Shown: one piece after another, positions 48,978 through 59,576 of the stretch
Layout of the letters: each line of letters begins with the position of its first letter
How positions within the stretch are numbered: the first letter of the stretch is position 1
DNA from: Candidatus Zhuqueibacterota bacterium
GTDB lineage: Bacteria > Zhuqueibacterota > Zhuqueibacteria > Oceanimicrobiales > Oceanimicrobiaceae
Direction of reading: 5' to 3'
Assembly: GCA_029262005.1 (NCBI GenBank)
Contig: JAJDAG010000098.1
Coordinates: 1 to 64,000, forward strand
DNA: 64,000 nucleotides
Translations under genes and position numbers: made by a program
Notes under the pieces: generated by a model
Databases searched by the model: none
The model's input: only the letters and a program-made list of their open reading frames with translations
Told to the model about the DNA's origin: nothing

Positions 48978-49727
48978 ATGATTCAAGCCAATTGTCGTGA
49001 CCGTTTTACTGCTGAGGATTTCCGGTTTATTTCGGAGGTTCTTTCTCACAACACGGAAACAAAGCGTGCCGCTCTCATTCGCCTACTTTCACACCCTCAG
49101 ACGCGCGATGTTATCCTGGATGACAGAAGTCTGTTTGCCGGCATCACGGGTCATGCGAGTTTCCAACAGGTCTCGCCTTTCCTCTATTTCTATTTGCTCA
49201 CCCGGCACGTGTTTCTGCAATATGAAATTATGGACAGAATGTCGGCCGATTACGTGGCCTGCATGTTGGCTCAGTTTTGTAGCGCTAAACGCACCTGGAC
49301 GATTTCTCACGCGCACGACAGACGCTACGAATATTTCGTTGATATGATGAGCGATTCTTTGCAAGCTAGTTCGTTTGAAGCATTTTTGCTTCGCAGCCAC
49401 ATCGGCAATTATGCGTTGTTTATGACCGGCATTTTCCCGGACCGTATTTACTGCAAATCGACTTACGGCCGTCGCGCACCGGGATTTGACTATTACGAGA
49501 AGATGGGCCGTAGCAGTTTCCGTTGGGCTTCTCAACACAAACTGGCTGTAAGGTTCAGTCTGGAAGGAATTTTAGCAGGACTTGCCGAGCGCTTTAGCAC
49601 GATTCGAATGGCCTTAAATCAGATTGCTGATGAGTACATGCACATTGATGAACGGACGCCCGGTATGGACAAAGTCATGCGGCAGATTTTATTCGGGCGC
49701 GGCAACAATCCGGAAACCGGAGCATGA
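48978..49727 (+). CDS. Conserved-looking hypothetical protein (first of a tight pair)
   Basis: 249-aa ORF, no frame conflict, 3-nt gap to next ORF. Confidence 0.6.
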   Translation: MIQANCRDRFTAEDFRFISEVLSHNTETKRAALIRLLSHPQTRDVILDDRSLFAGITGHASFQQVSPFLYFYLLTRHVFLQYEIMDRMSADYVACMLAQFCSAKRTWTISHAHDRRYEYFVDMMSDSLQASSFEAFLLRSHIGNYALFMTGIFPDRIYCKSTYGRRAPGFDYYEKMGRSSFRWASQHKLAVRFSLEGILAGLAERFSTIRMALNQIADEYMHIDERTPGMDKVMRQILFGRGNNPETGA

Positions 49728-49730
49728 ATC

Positions 49731-50408
49731 ATGTCTCTGCTAAGAGAATTACAACAGATTACGGAGCGAACCTACCGGCAGTACAGCGGCATTAATCTCG
49801 AGCACTTCGTTATCGGCAATCAACGGTTTGCAGACTTGAGTCGACAATGCAGGCGGGATGTTTTTGAGTTGCCGGATGTGGCACGCGTATTTTTTCGTTG
49901 TTCGGGCGATTTTCTATACCTGGCCATATATTTCTCCGAAACGCTCATATCTCAGCTTGAGCTCAATGACCCCAGGAGAAGCTTGAACGAGCGCAACATC
50001 ATTCCGTTTTTGGTTTTTATTGAAGAAATTAATCACGGTGTGCATGGCGCCATCAAATTCTTGCGGGGTGAAAGAGGAATCGAAAAAGAGGAATTTGCTC
50101 GCGACCTTGAATTGATGTCCAAAATTGATACCTACCAGACAGTCAAATTCTTTCTGGCCTATTTCAATCCCTCCAACCGGCTTGAAAAGTTTGACAGGCT
50201 GTGGATTAAGCACCACCTGTTCGAGCGTGCTCGGTTGGATTATGTTTCCCAGGCTTTGAACCGGCGGTACAGTGAAGCGAACCACCTTGGAGAAAAATAC
50301 ACCCGGTTTTTGGATGGTTTAAAACCGCAGGACCGGCTGCAGGAAATGCGACAGTTTCAGCAGTTGCGTTATTTGGCCAAAGCAGCTTACATTCGGATGT
50401 TGCCCTAA
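49731..50408 (+). CDS. Conserved-looking hypothetical protein (second of a tight pair)
   Basis: 225-aa ORF; motifs IEEINHGVHG and IKHHLFERARLDY. Confidence 0.6.
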   Translation: MSLLRELQQITERTYRQYSGINLEHFVIGNQRFADLSRQCRRDVFELPDVARVFFRCSGDFLYLAIYFSETLISQLELNDPRRSLNERNIIPFLVFIEEINHGVHGAIKFLRGERGIEKEEFARDLELMSKIDTYQTVKFFLAYFNPSNRLEKFDRLWIKHHLFERARLDYVSQALNRRYSEANHLGEKYTRFLDGLKPQDRLQEMRQFQQLRYLAKAAYIRMLP

Positions 50409-50447
50409 GTAAGATGATTTGATTCAGGCATTACAAACGATGAATTC

Positions 50448-50915
50448 CTACCTCTTCAACTGTAGATTTACCCGAATATTGTTGGTTACTACGGCGCTGT
50501 AGAAAAGATCTAAAATGACTAGTGTAATGGTTGCTGCGCGCTTGTCGTGTTTTCTCGCTTGCCTAAGGGCAGCCAACACGCCCAGGGTAAGGCCGGTTTT
50601 CGCAACGATTGCCACGGGCTTGTTATTTATGAAGAGGCGGGCGATTGGATTTATTTCTCTGGCGCCACGATCGAGCCCTTGAAATGTGGTCACAAGGTCG
50701 GCGGCATTGAGCAAAATGTAATTTAGTTCGAGGCCGCGATAAAACCAATCCGTTTTCGGTTGTTTTTTTAATTGAGCGACTTTTTTATGTTGCGGTTTTT
50801 TGGGTGCTGCGATCGCAAGATTCGGCATCACTAGGATTAAAATGAGGGAGGTGTTACAAATCCATTTGTTCAAGCAGGACAACCTTGCCATAGTATGCTC
50901 TCTCAATAAGTTCAA
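50448..50915 (-). CDS. Hypothetical membrane protein (DUF5658-like)
   Basis: NAADLVTTFQGLDRGAREINPIARLF pattern; TM segments. Confidence 0.55.
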   Translation of the reverse strand: MNLLREHTMARLSCLNKWICNTSLILILVMPNLAIAAPKKPQHKKVAQLKKQPKTDWFYRGLELNYILLNAADLVTTFQGLDRGAREINPIARLFINNKPVAIVAKTGLTLGVLAALRQARKHDKRAATITLVILDLFYSAVVTNNIRVNLQLKR

Positions 50916-51109
50916 TTACTGTAATTCTTATCGGAACACTTGCAGGAACTGTTAAGGATTTGCCAAACGTTTTCATGGTTCCTGCTCAATGAAGTTGACA
51001 AGTAAGCGAGGAAGGCGAGTAGTTGGGGGCGCTGTATTGCTGCTTGCAATTTATTGGTGAAATGGTTAGTTTTGCGGGTTCATACAAACCCACAACGCCA
51101 GGTAAGTCG

Positions 51110-52732
51110 ATGCAATATTGTTTCAAAACCCTCCTGAGGGTGTTGTTTGCACTTTTTCTCTTTGCTGTCACTGATTTTCTGGCCGCACAGGATTCCCCTA
51201 AACATATTGAAAGCGCACCCGCCCGATCTGAAGGCGATGGTCCGTTTGGACGGTTGCTTATTCGCGGTGGAACGCTGATCGATGGTACCGGTGCGCCGGC
51301 CATTGGCCCGGTTGATATCATCATCGAAAAGAACCGCATTGTGGATATTCAAAGTGTCGGTTTTCCGGGCGTGACCATCGATGCCGGCCAGCGGCCCGAG
51401 GCCGGGCCGGGCGACAAAGAGTTGGATATTTCAGGTATGTACATTCTACCGGGTTTTGTCGATATGCACGGCCATATTGGCGGCGTGAGTCAAGGCACGC
51501 CATCTGAGTATGTGTTCAAACTCTGGATGGGGCACGGTATTACAACCATTCGCGATCCAGCCTGTGGCAATGGTCTTGACTGGGTTCTGCAACACAAAAA
51601 GAAAAGCGCTGGAAATGAAATTACCGCGCCCCGCATCCTGGCTTATCCTTATTTTGGCCAGGGGCACGATGGCCCAATCTCAACAACTGAGCAAGCACGA
51701 AAGTGGGTGGCGAAAATCGCCAGACAAGGTGCTGACGGCCTTAAAATATTTTCAATTCGCCCGGATGTTATGGCCGCAACCCTGGATGAAGCGCGAAAGC
51801 AAGGGTTGCGCTCGGCGTCGCATCATCCGCAGATGAGTGTTGCCCGGCAAAATGCCTTACAATCGGCACAACTGGGTTTAACTACTTTGGAGCATTGGTA
51901 CGGGCTGCCGGAGGCACTTTTTGCGGACCGAACCGTGCAGGATTTTCCAGCTGACTTTAATTATAACAACGAGCAACACCGTTTCGCGCAGGCGGGTCGA
52001 TTGTGGCAGCAGGCCGCGCCGCCGTTCAGCGAACACTGGAACAATGTGATGGCTGCGCTACTGGAACTCGATTTTACATTAGATCCGACTTTGACAATTT
52101 ATGAGGCCAGCCGCGATCTTATGCGTGTGCGCCGGGCAGAATGGCATGAGGAATATACCCTGCCGGCGCTTTGGGATTTTTTTAAACCAAGCCGTAAGGC
52201 CCACGGTTCATACTGGTTTTTCTGGTCTACAGAAGACGAAGTGGCGTGGAAAAACAACTATCGCCTCTGGATGACTTTTTTGAATGAATACAAAAACAGA
52301 GGCGGGCGCGTAACCTGTGGCTCGGATGCCGGTTACATTTATAAAATTTATGGCTTTGCTTACATTCGTGAACTGGAGTTGTTGCGCGAAGCGGGTTTCC
52401 ATCCTCTTGAAGTCATTCGTTCGGCAACACTTTATGGGGCAGAGGCTCTGGGTCTTGAGAAGCTAATTGGCAGCGTTGAGGTGGGCAAGTTGGCTGATTT
52501 GGTTGTGGTTGAGGAAAACCCGTTGCAGAATTTGAAAGTACTCTACGGCACCGGCGCCATTAAGGTTGATGAAAATAACGCGGCGGTTCGGGTTGGCGGT
52601 GTAAAATACACAATTAAAGACGGCATCATTTTCGATGCAAAAGCGCTGCTCAAGGACGTTCGCGAACTGGTTTCTGCGGCAAAAAAACGATCGGGCAAAG
52701 AAATTGTTCAACCCGGGTTGAAAGGGAATTAA
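51110..52732 (+). CDS. Exported amidohydrolase
   Basis: LIRGGTLIDGTGAPAIGPVDIIIEKNRI; GFVDMHGHIGG; ADLVVVEENPLQNLK; signal peptide from 51110. Confidence 0.9.
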   Translation: MQYCFKTLLRVLFALFLFAVTDFLAAQDSPKHIESAPARSEGDGPFGRLLIRGGTLIDGTGAPAIGPVDIIIEKNRIVDIQSVGFPGVTIDAGQRPEAGPGDKELDISGMYILPGFVDMHGHIGGVSQGTPSEYVFKLWMGHGITTIRDPACGNGLDWVLQHKKKSAGNEITAPRILAYPYFGQGHDGPISTTEQARKWVAKIARQGADGLKIFSIRPDVMAATLDEARKQGLRSASHHPQMSVARQNALQSAQLGLTTLEHWYGLPEALFADRTVQDFPADFNYNNEQHRFAQAGRLWQQAAPPFSEHWNNVMAALLELDFTLDPTLTIYEASRDLMRVRRAEWHEEYTLPALWDFFKPSRKAHGSYWFFWSTEDEVAWKNNYRLWMTFLNEYKNRGGRVTCGSDAGYIYKIYGFAYIRELELLREAGFHPLEVIRSATLYGAEALGLEKLIGSVEVGKLADLVVVEENPLQNLKVLYGTGAIKVDENNAAVRVGGVKYTIKDGIIFDAKALLKDVRELVSAAKKRSGKEIVQPGLKGN

Positions 52733-52779
52733 TTTTTGTTAAGGATAGCGTTGGTTTAATCGCACAAAAGGAGGCTCTT

Positions 52780-53550
52780 ATGTCTGGAAAAGGTTGTTTG
52801 ATTGGAGTCGTAGTGGTTGGAATTGTCGCAGCCGTGAGTGTCAATTATATGTATAAGGCTGGAAAAGGGGCGCTCGAAGATATTGCTTCAGGTATTGGCG
52901 TGTCACCAGATCTGGTTGAGGAGGCTCAGGATCTAAATAGGAAATATGCGTTTTCTAAACCAAATGACGATGGCATTTCAGAAGACCAAATCAAAAAATT
53001 TATTGCAATCAAGCAGGACTTTGCTGGAAAATTTAACCGGCATCGGTCTGAGCTGGAGGCGTTGGGTGAGCGAGCAGATGGCGAAACCGGTTTTGGTGAG
53101 GCGCGTGAAGCATATAAAATATTGGGCGAAATTAGGCGTGATTTTCTAAAGTCTTTGCGCGAGAATGAAATGTCCCCCCGGGAATATGCGTTTTTGACCG
53201 GGCAAATTTATGGTACATATCTCGCTGATGCAGCAAAAAAGAGCTATGAACAAGTGTCATCCGCTCTGCCGACTGCCCGGGAAAACATGAAGCAGCAACT
53301 GGCGGCCCTGCGAGAACGAATTGCTGATCCGGCAACAAGCGCCGAAATGCGTAAGTCGCTGGAACAGGCCATGGAGAGTTTGCAAGGCGCCATGCAAGAC
53401 GTCAGCGCCGGACAACAAGAACTAAAAGAAGAATACAAAAAGTTGCCGGAGAAAAATATTGAGCTGGTAAACAAGTACCGTGCGGAACTCGAAAATTTAA
53501 ACACACTCGGAATTGAATATTGGGGTCTGGCCATGGCTGGACTTGAATAA
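52780..53550 (+). CDS. Hypothetical protein, N-terminal TM and coiled-coil-like helical region
   Basis: 256 aa; AAAAGGAGG upstream. Confidence 0.65.
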   Translation: MSGKGCLIGVVVVGIVAAVSVNYMYKAGKGALEDIASGIGVSPDLVEEAQDLNRKYAFSKPNDDGISEDQIKKFIAIKQDFAGKFNRHRSELEALGERADGETGFGEAREAYKILGEIRRDFLKSLRENEMSPREYAFLTGQIYGTYLADAAKKSYEQVSSALPTARENMKQQLAALRERIADPATSAEMRKSLEQAMESLQGAMQDVSAGQQELKEEYKKLPEKNIELVNKYRAELENLNTLGIEYWGLAMAGLE

Positions 53551-53664
53551 ACGAAAAACAGCATTCGTGTGGATTGAGAACACAGCCTCGGTTTGTGCGG
53601 CAAGAGCAAAATAGTGAAAATGCTAACGACCCAACCCGCGGTTATATTTTGGAATTGAGAGTAA

Positions 53665-54303
53665 ATGGCAAAAAAACAAAACAAGTACTACGTCGTTTGG
53701 AGGGGACACCAAACAGGCATTTTTAATTCGTGGCCGGAATGTCAAAAGCAAGTGTCCGGATTTCCAGGTGCAAAATACAAGAGTTTTTTGTCAAGACAAG
53801 AGGCTGAAGCAGCTTTTTCGGGAAGCAGTGTCGATTACATTCCCAAGCAGGGGACACAAGGTGAACGCGTCGAAACGGGTCGCTCTTCAGTCGGAAAACC
53901 CATTCTGGCCAGCATCAGTGTGGATGCCGCCTGTGAGGGAAATCCCGGCAGAATGGAGTATCGCGGCGTCGAAACAGACACCGGAAAAATTCTTTTTGAA
54001 AAAGGGCCTTTTGCTGTCGGCACAAATAATATAGGCGAGTTTTTGGCGATTGTTCATGCCGCTGCCATGCTAAAAAAAATGGCTAGTCCAAAACCTATTT
54101 ACAGTGATAGCAGAACAGCGCTGAGTTGGGTTCGTAAGAAACGGGCCAACACCACGCTGAAGAGAACCGCTAGAAATCAAGAACTTTTTGACTTGATAGA
54201 ACAGGCAGAGCGCTGGCTTGCCGACAACGAAATCGCCAACAAAATCCTCAAATGGGAAACCGCAGCCTGGGGCGAAGTCAAAGCGGATTATGGTCGCAAG
54301 TAA
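53665..54303 (+). CDS. rnhA: Ribonuclease H with N-terminal viroplasmin/caulimovirus-type domain
   Basis: KYYVVWRGHQTGIFNSWPECQKQVSGFPGAKYKSFLSRQEAEAAF; ISVDAACEGNPG...; IYSDSRTALSWVRKK. Confidence 0.92.
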   Translation: MAKKQNKYYVVWRGHQTGIFNSWPECQKQVSGFPGAKYKSFLSRQEAEAAFSGSSVDYIPKQGTQGERVETGRSSVGKPILASISVDAACEGNPGRMEYRGVETDTGKILFEKGPFAVGTNNIGEFLAIVHAAAMLKKMASPKPIYSDSRTALSWVRKKRANTTLKRTARNQELFDLIEQAERWLADNEIANKILKWETAAWGEVKADYGRK

Positions 54304-54442
54304 GGCAGGGGACCAGGTTGTTTTCATTGCTCATCGCTATGGGTGAAAAATTGCTACAGCCCGGAATGACTGCACTGAGGGATTTTCGCTCAGACATTAT
54401 TTATGAAAAGCTGTACATTGCTTTGATGAGGAATCTTTTTGA

Positions 54443-54811
54443 ATGAGGCGGATGAATCGTGTCTGTTTTGTTGTGGGTTTGCTGGTTGTAATTTTCATTC
54501 AGGCATGCGGGAGTGGTCCGCCGGCAGACATGACTGATCCCGGTCAGTTGCTGTATTTTGGATATACCAAAAAGGCCGTGAACTGCGCTCGTTGCCACGG
54601 CCCGGAAGGGCAGGGCGGTATGCAAGCCCCTGATATTCGAGCCAGTTTTTCAAAATATGGCGAGGATAGAATCATGGACTTCATTGTGGAAGGAAAGGGT
54701 GACGGCAAAGATGGCATGCCGCCGATGGAGATTGAACTTTCAGAAGCAGAGATGCACGAGATAATAAAGTTTGTGAAAACACTGCAGGTAGATCGCATTC
54801 CCGCATTTTAG
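54443..54811 (+). CDS. c-type cytochrome lipoprotein
   Basis: FIQACGSG lipobox, CARCH heme motif, C-terminal GMPPM. Confidence 0.88.
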   Translation: MRRMNRVCFVVGLLVVIFIQACGSGPPADMTDPGQLLYFGYTKKAVNCARCHGPEGQGGMQAPDIRASFSKYGEDRIMDFIVEGKGDGKDGMPPMEIELSEAEMHEIIKFVKTLQVDRIPAF

Positions 54812-54834
54812 TATTTCGGTACTGGCGCAATAAT

Positions 54835-56088
54835 TTATCGCTCAAAACGCCTTAGAACAATACTCGCGTTTGTTCCACCAAAACCAAACGAATTAGATAA
54901 ACAAATATCCACTTTCGACTCTCTGGGTTGGTTGGGAACATAGTCCAGGTCGCATTCCGGGTCCGGCGTGTCATAATTTATTGTGGGCGGAAGAATTTGA
55001 TTTTCAATTGCTTTAATGCAGTAAATTGATTCGATGGCGCCGGTCGCACCCAGAAGGTGGCCGGTCATTGACTTTGTCGAACTTATTGCCAGCCTTTTCG
55101 CGTGCTCGCCAAAAACGTCTTTTACAGCTTTGGTTTCGGTTATGTCATTCAGCGGGGTCGAAGTTCCATGCGCGTTAATGTAGTCAACTTCATCCGGTTC
55201 AATTCCTGAATTTTTCAGTGCCTTATTCATGCAGATACGCGGTCCCCGGCCTTGTGGATCCGGCGCAGTAATATGATAAGCATCCGTACTCATACCAAAG
55301 CCGATCACTTCGGCGTGGATTTCAGCGTTTCGGGCCTGGGCAAACTTAAGGGATTCTAAAATCAGGATGCCGGCTCCTTCGCTCTGAACAAAACCATCAC
55401 GGTTCACGTCGAAAGGCCGACTGGCTTTTTCCGGCTCTTCATTGCGGTAGGAAAGCGCCCTTGCGTTGGAAAATCCAGCAATGGATGCAGGAACAAGGGC
55501 TGCCTCGGAACCACCAACCACCATTGCTGCGGCATCGCCACGCTGGATTGCAAAGTAGCCATCGGCAATGGCATGTAAACCGGTTGTACATGCGGAAACA
55601 ACACCATAGCTTAAACCGCGGAGGCCGTATTTTATGGCTACCTGCCCGGATGCCAAATTGATGATAACCGAGGGAATGAAGAAGGGAGAAATCCGGTTTG
55701 AATCCCCGGCATTGGCTTTAAGTGTGTTCTCTGTAATTGATATGATTCCTCCTTGTCCGGAGCCAATTATCACGCCAATGTCTTCAGTGTTGCTTTCATC
55801 CACCTGCAATTTGGCATGGCGCATCGCCTCAGCGGTCGCTGCCATGGCAAATTGGATAAACCGGTCCATCTTTTTGACTTCTTTTTTTTCAATATAGTCA
55901 GTTGGGTTAAAATTTTTTACCTCACCGGCAATACGTACTGGAAATTCGGACGCGTCAAACGCCGTGATTGGCCCGACACCTGAGCGACAATTCATTAAGC
56001 TATCCCAGTTTTCAGCGACTGTCAAGCCGATGGGAGTGACCATGCCTATTCCTGTAATAACAACACGACGATTGCTTTCAATCATCAA
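54835..56088 (-). CDS. fabF: 3-oxoacyl-ACP synthase II
   Basis: RRVVITGIGMVTPIG; SACTTGLHAI; NAHGTSTPLND; KSMTGHLLGATGA; NSFGFGGTNASIVL. Confidence 0.95.
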   Translation of the reverse strand: MMIESNRRVVITGIGMVTPIGLTVAENWDSLMNCRSGVGPITAFDASEFPVRIAGEVKNFNPTDYIEKKEVKKMDRFIQFAMAATAEAMRHAKLQVDESNTEDIGVIIGSGQGGIISITENTLKANAGDSNRISPFFIPSVIINLASGQVAIKYGLRGLSYGVVSACTTGLHAIADGYFAIQRGDAAAMVVGGSEAALVPASIAGFSNARALSYRNEEPEKASRPFDVNRDGFVQSEGAGILILESLKFAQARNAEIHAEVIGFGMSTDAYHITAPDPQGRGPRICMNKALKNSGIEPDEVDYINAHGTSTPLNDITETKAVKDVFGEHAKRLAISSTKSMTGHLLGATGAIESIYCIKAIENQILPPTINYDTPDPECDLDYVPNQPRESKVDICLSNSFGFGGTNASIVLRRFER

Positions 56089-56482
56089 TATTTATCTCTC
56101 TCCTGTTTACTTGGTAAAAACATTCGTGAAGAAGTAACTAATCCATGTTTCATGCCGAACTAACTGTGTCAAATGGGTTGCGCACTTGTAGAAAATCGAT
56201 TGCGTATCCGACACCGGGGAGACTTCTTATCACCCTCTATAGCCTGTTCTTTGTTACATATTAGTTGTGATGAAAAATCTGTGAATAATGCAGGTCTTTT
56301 CACTGCAACCAAAGTTTGAGATTCATTTGTTCAAAACAGAGCCGCAGCTCAGAAGTCTCTTTTCCGTACTTTTTTTGTCCGGGTTCGGATCGAGCTGTTC
56401 TTGCTGCTCGATAAAAATGAAGTTAAGTTAAGTGGACTGGTCTTAAAAGTCAAGTCATAAGGAATCAGGCCGGCATTTTTTC

Positions 56483-58324
56483 TTGCTTTTGTCACGACAG
56501 AAGGCTATTTTTTTTGTTAGTCACGCCATGCATGGAGGATTTATGACCGTCACCACTTTGAGCCAACTCTTTGAGTTTTGTACGACCAAGTATAATAAAC
56601 GCAATTTGCTGATATACCGCGGAAAGGATGACAAGTTTCATAATATATCGACAAATGAACTGCGTGACCGCGTTAGCTATTTTGCCCTGGGCCTGCGTGA
56701 ACTTGGTGTTAAGGCCGAAACCAAGCTCCTCATTATTTCCGAGAATCGTCCGGAGTGGCACATTGCAGATTTTGCCATGAGCTTGCTTGGGGCAGTAACG
56801 GTGCCGGTCTTTCCCACTCTTATTCCCGGTCAGATTGAGTATATTATAAACAACAGTCAGACGGAGTTTATTCTTGTTTCAAATACTGAACAACGCGAAA
56901 AAATATTTCAGATTCGCGAAAAAATTCCAAACGTAAAACGGGTCGTGGTCATGGATGAGGAGGGCGCCCGCGACGAGGACATCGCTTTTGACCAGGTTAT
57001 AAAAACTGGGCGGGAGAAAGATGCTGTCACTTTTTATGAATCGGCCCTGGAAACGGCTTCTCCGGATTCCCTTGCAACCATTATTTACACATCAGGCACG
57101 ACGGGCGTTCCCAAAGGGGTCATGCTGACACATAAAAATTTTGTATCCAATCTCCTTGATTGCGCTGCAGTCATCAGTCTTTCCACGATTGACCGGAGCC
57201 TGTCTTTTCTTCCTCTCTCACATGCCTTCGAGCGCACGGTTGACTATATTTATTTTTACCGGGGCTTAAGCATTATTTACTCGAGCAGCCTTGAGAATTT
57301 GTCTCGAGATATTAAAGAGTCGGCACCGACGATCATGGCAAATGTTCCGCGGTTTTATCAAAAAATGAAAGCTACAATTGAGGCCCGGGCGGATGAAGCG
57401 GGCGGGCTGAAGAAAGCGCTTTTTTATTGGGCTGTTGCGGTTGGTGGCAAGGTGGCGGAAACTGAGTTGAATGCCCGGCCTGTTGGTGCTTTCTTAAAAG
57501 TGCGTCACTCTCTGGCGAGGCGTTTGGTGCTCAGGAAAATTCAGGCTGCCGTTGGCGGCAACATCCGCTTTTTTATTTCGGGCGGTGCGCCTTTATCGGC
57601 TGAAGTTGCCCGCTTTTTCAGCGCTGCCGGGTTGCGAATTCTGGAGGGATATGGTTTGACCGAAACAGCGCCTGTGCTCTCTATTAATCCATTTGAGAAA
57701 CCGAAGTTTGGAACGGTTGGTAAAGTTCTGCCAAGTGTTGAAATCCGAATTGCCGAGGATGGGGAAATTCTGGCAAAAGGGCCGAATATCATGCAGGGTT
57801 ATTACTTGCTTGAAGAAGAAACCGCCGAGGTTCTTAAGGACGATTGGTTTCACACCGGTGATATTGGTACGGTCGATGTCGATGGCTATCTCACAATCAC
57901 GGATCGAAAAAAGCAGATCATGGTTACTTCGGTGGGAAAAAAGATTGCTCCGCAGGCCATTGAAAAGGCCGTTGAGAACAGCAAATACATTGAACAGATC
58001 GTGCTGGTGGGCGAGCAAAGGCGATTTGTCGCCGCGCTGATTGTGCCGGACTTTGAACAGCTCGGTTTGTTTGCCAGGAAGGCAGGACTCAAAAATGTTT
58101 CTGCGGCAGAGCTGGTCAAAGAAGAATCTGTTGTGGAACTCATTCGCCTGGAAATCGAAAAACAGCAGGCGATTTTTTCCGACTATGAGAGGATTCGTAA
58201 ATTTGAACTGCTTGCCGAGCCATTTACCATAGAAAACGGCAAATTGACGCCGACAATGAAAGTGAAGCGCAAGGTGGTTTTGCAGGAATATGCGGATTTG
58301 ATTGATAGTATTTATGCCGGCTAA
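56483..58324 (+). CDS. Long-chain fatty acid-CoA ligase (AMP-forming)
   Basis: IIYTSGTTGVPKGVMLTH; GYGLTETAPVL; DWFHTGDIG; DRKKQIMVTSVGKKIAPQ. Confidence 0.95.
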   Translation: MLLSRQKAIFFVSHAMHGGFMTVTTLSQLFEFCTTKYNKRNLLIYRGKDDKFHNISTNELRDRVSYFALGLRELGVKAETKLLIISENRPEWHIADFAMSLLGAVTVPVFPTLIPGQIEYIINNSQTEFILVSNTEQREKIFQIREKIPNVKRVVVMDEEGARDEDIAFDQVIKTGREKDAVTFYESALETASPDSLATIIYTSGTTGVPKGVMLTHKNFVSNLLDCAAVISLSTIDRSLSFLPLSHAFERTVDYIYFYRGLSIIYSSSLENLSRDIKESAPTIMANVPRFYQKMKATIEARADEAGGLKKALFYWAVAVGGKVAETELNARPVGAFLKVRHSLARRLVLRKIQAAVGGNIRFFISGGAPLSAEVARFFSAAGLRILEGYGLTETAPVLSINPFEKPKFGTVGKVLPSVEIRIAEDGEILAKGPNIMQGYYLLEEETAEVLKDDWFHTGDIGTVDVDGYLTITDRKKQIMVTSVGKKIAPQAIEKAVENSKYIEQIVLVGEQRRFVAALIVPDFEQLGLFARKAGLKNVSAAELVKEESVVELIRLEIEKQQAIFSDYERIRKFELLAEPFTIENGKLTPTMKVKRKVVLQEYADLIDSIYAG

Positions 58325-58680
58325 ACCACCTCTCATCCATTGTGGTCATTCGGGCTGATTTTTTGAAGCGCCACGATCTTTCATTGTATGCTTTGTAATA
58401 GCCGGCAATGTGGCCGTTACTTGGTTTTTGCATAATTCTGAAGTACAGCACGGCACAATTGCGCTACAGAAAAGCGCTTTTTTGCTACGACTCCGAAGAA
58501 TGGAGAGTTAATCAGTCTGAATTTTGCTAATAAAGCTGTTCAAAATCGGCAGGGGATTGCTAGTAAATCATGGGTGGTGACTTTTTTGTTGCAAGTCAAT
58601 AAAATTATTGTAATTTTGGAGCAGTCGCAAGGGCTGTAGAAAACATATTTTGCACAACAAACAAAAGGAAAATTAAATCA

Positions 58681-59106
58681 ATGGAAAAACAAACGCTTAT
58701 TGACCATCTAAATGCAGATCTTTCAGGAGAGTTAGGTGCGATAATTCAATATCTAACTTATGCTGCCAAGGCTACGGGCCCTTATCGGCCTCAACTATCG
58801 CAGTTTTTCCTTGCAGAAGTAACTGACGAACAACTTCATGCGCAGTTTTTAGCCAATAAAATTGTTGCATTAGGAGGAGAACCAACTACCCAGCCACAAC
58901 CAGTTCCCAAGGCAGCTACGAACCAGGAGATGCTTAAAGCTGTTTTGGTCGCGGAACGGCAGGCTACCGTAGATTACACTCAACGTGCGCAAGAGGCTGA
59001 ACAATTCGGTGACAAAGGGTTGGCTGTTCAGCTTGAAGACATGGTTCGAGATGAAAGCGGTCATGCTGAAGAGACAGAACGTATTTTGCGCGATTGGCCC
59101 TTATAA
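58681..59106 (+). CDS. Ferritin-like/bacterioferritin-type protein
   Basis: LSGELGAIIQYLTYAAK; FFLAEVTDEQLHAQFLANKIVALGGEP; DESGHAEETERIL. Confidence 0.88.
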   Translation: MEKQTLIDHLNADLSGELGAIIQYLTYAAKATGPYRPQLSQFFLAEVTDEQLHAQFLANKIVALGGEPTTQPQPVPKAATNQEMLKAVLVAERQATVDYTQRAQEAEQFGDKGLAVQLEDMVRDESGHAEETERILRDWPL

Positions 59107-59313
59107 TTTGTTTGGAAAAATAAGCGGTGGCGTCTAATTTGCAGGCTGCACCGCTTAGATATTCAGTATAAAAGCAGATACCTTAAATGTGCCTTCGCTC
59201 ATGGTAAGTGACTTTATCGAAGGTGCATCTGCATTTTATTCGTTTGCTAATATCGCTTGCAGCCTCGTCGAATGGCATCTCACGCAGCAAATGCATAATA
59301 CGCTAAACCAAAG

Positions 59314-59350
59314 GCCCGCGCACTTTCTCAGAACGCGGGCTTTATTTTTT
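59314..59350 (+). terminator. Rho-independent terminator-like hairpin
   Basis: GCCCGCG ... CGCGGGC TTTATTTTTT. Confidence 0.7.
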
Positions 59351-59576
59351 CTCACGGTTTTCTTATTTTTAAGCATTGGTACGAAAAGAGCAGTTTTGTT
59401 TAAAACTGTAGATAATAGATGAGCAATCATGGCCGGCTCCATTAGGAGGTGGATGCTATCTACTTGCCTGCGGATCATCTGCATTTGATAAAAGTAAAAA
59501 GCAGTGGCTTGCGACTTCACTTCCTGGACTCTTGCTTACAAAATGCTTGCACATGAATCTATAAAGGACATAATCA

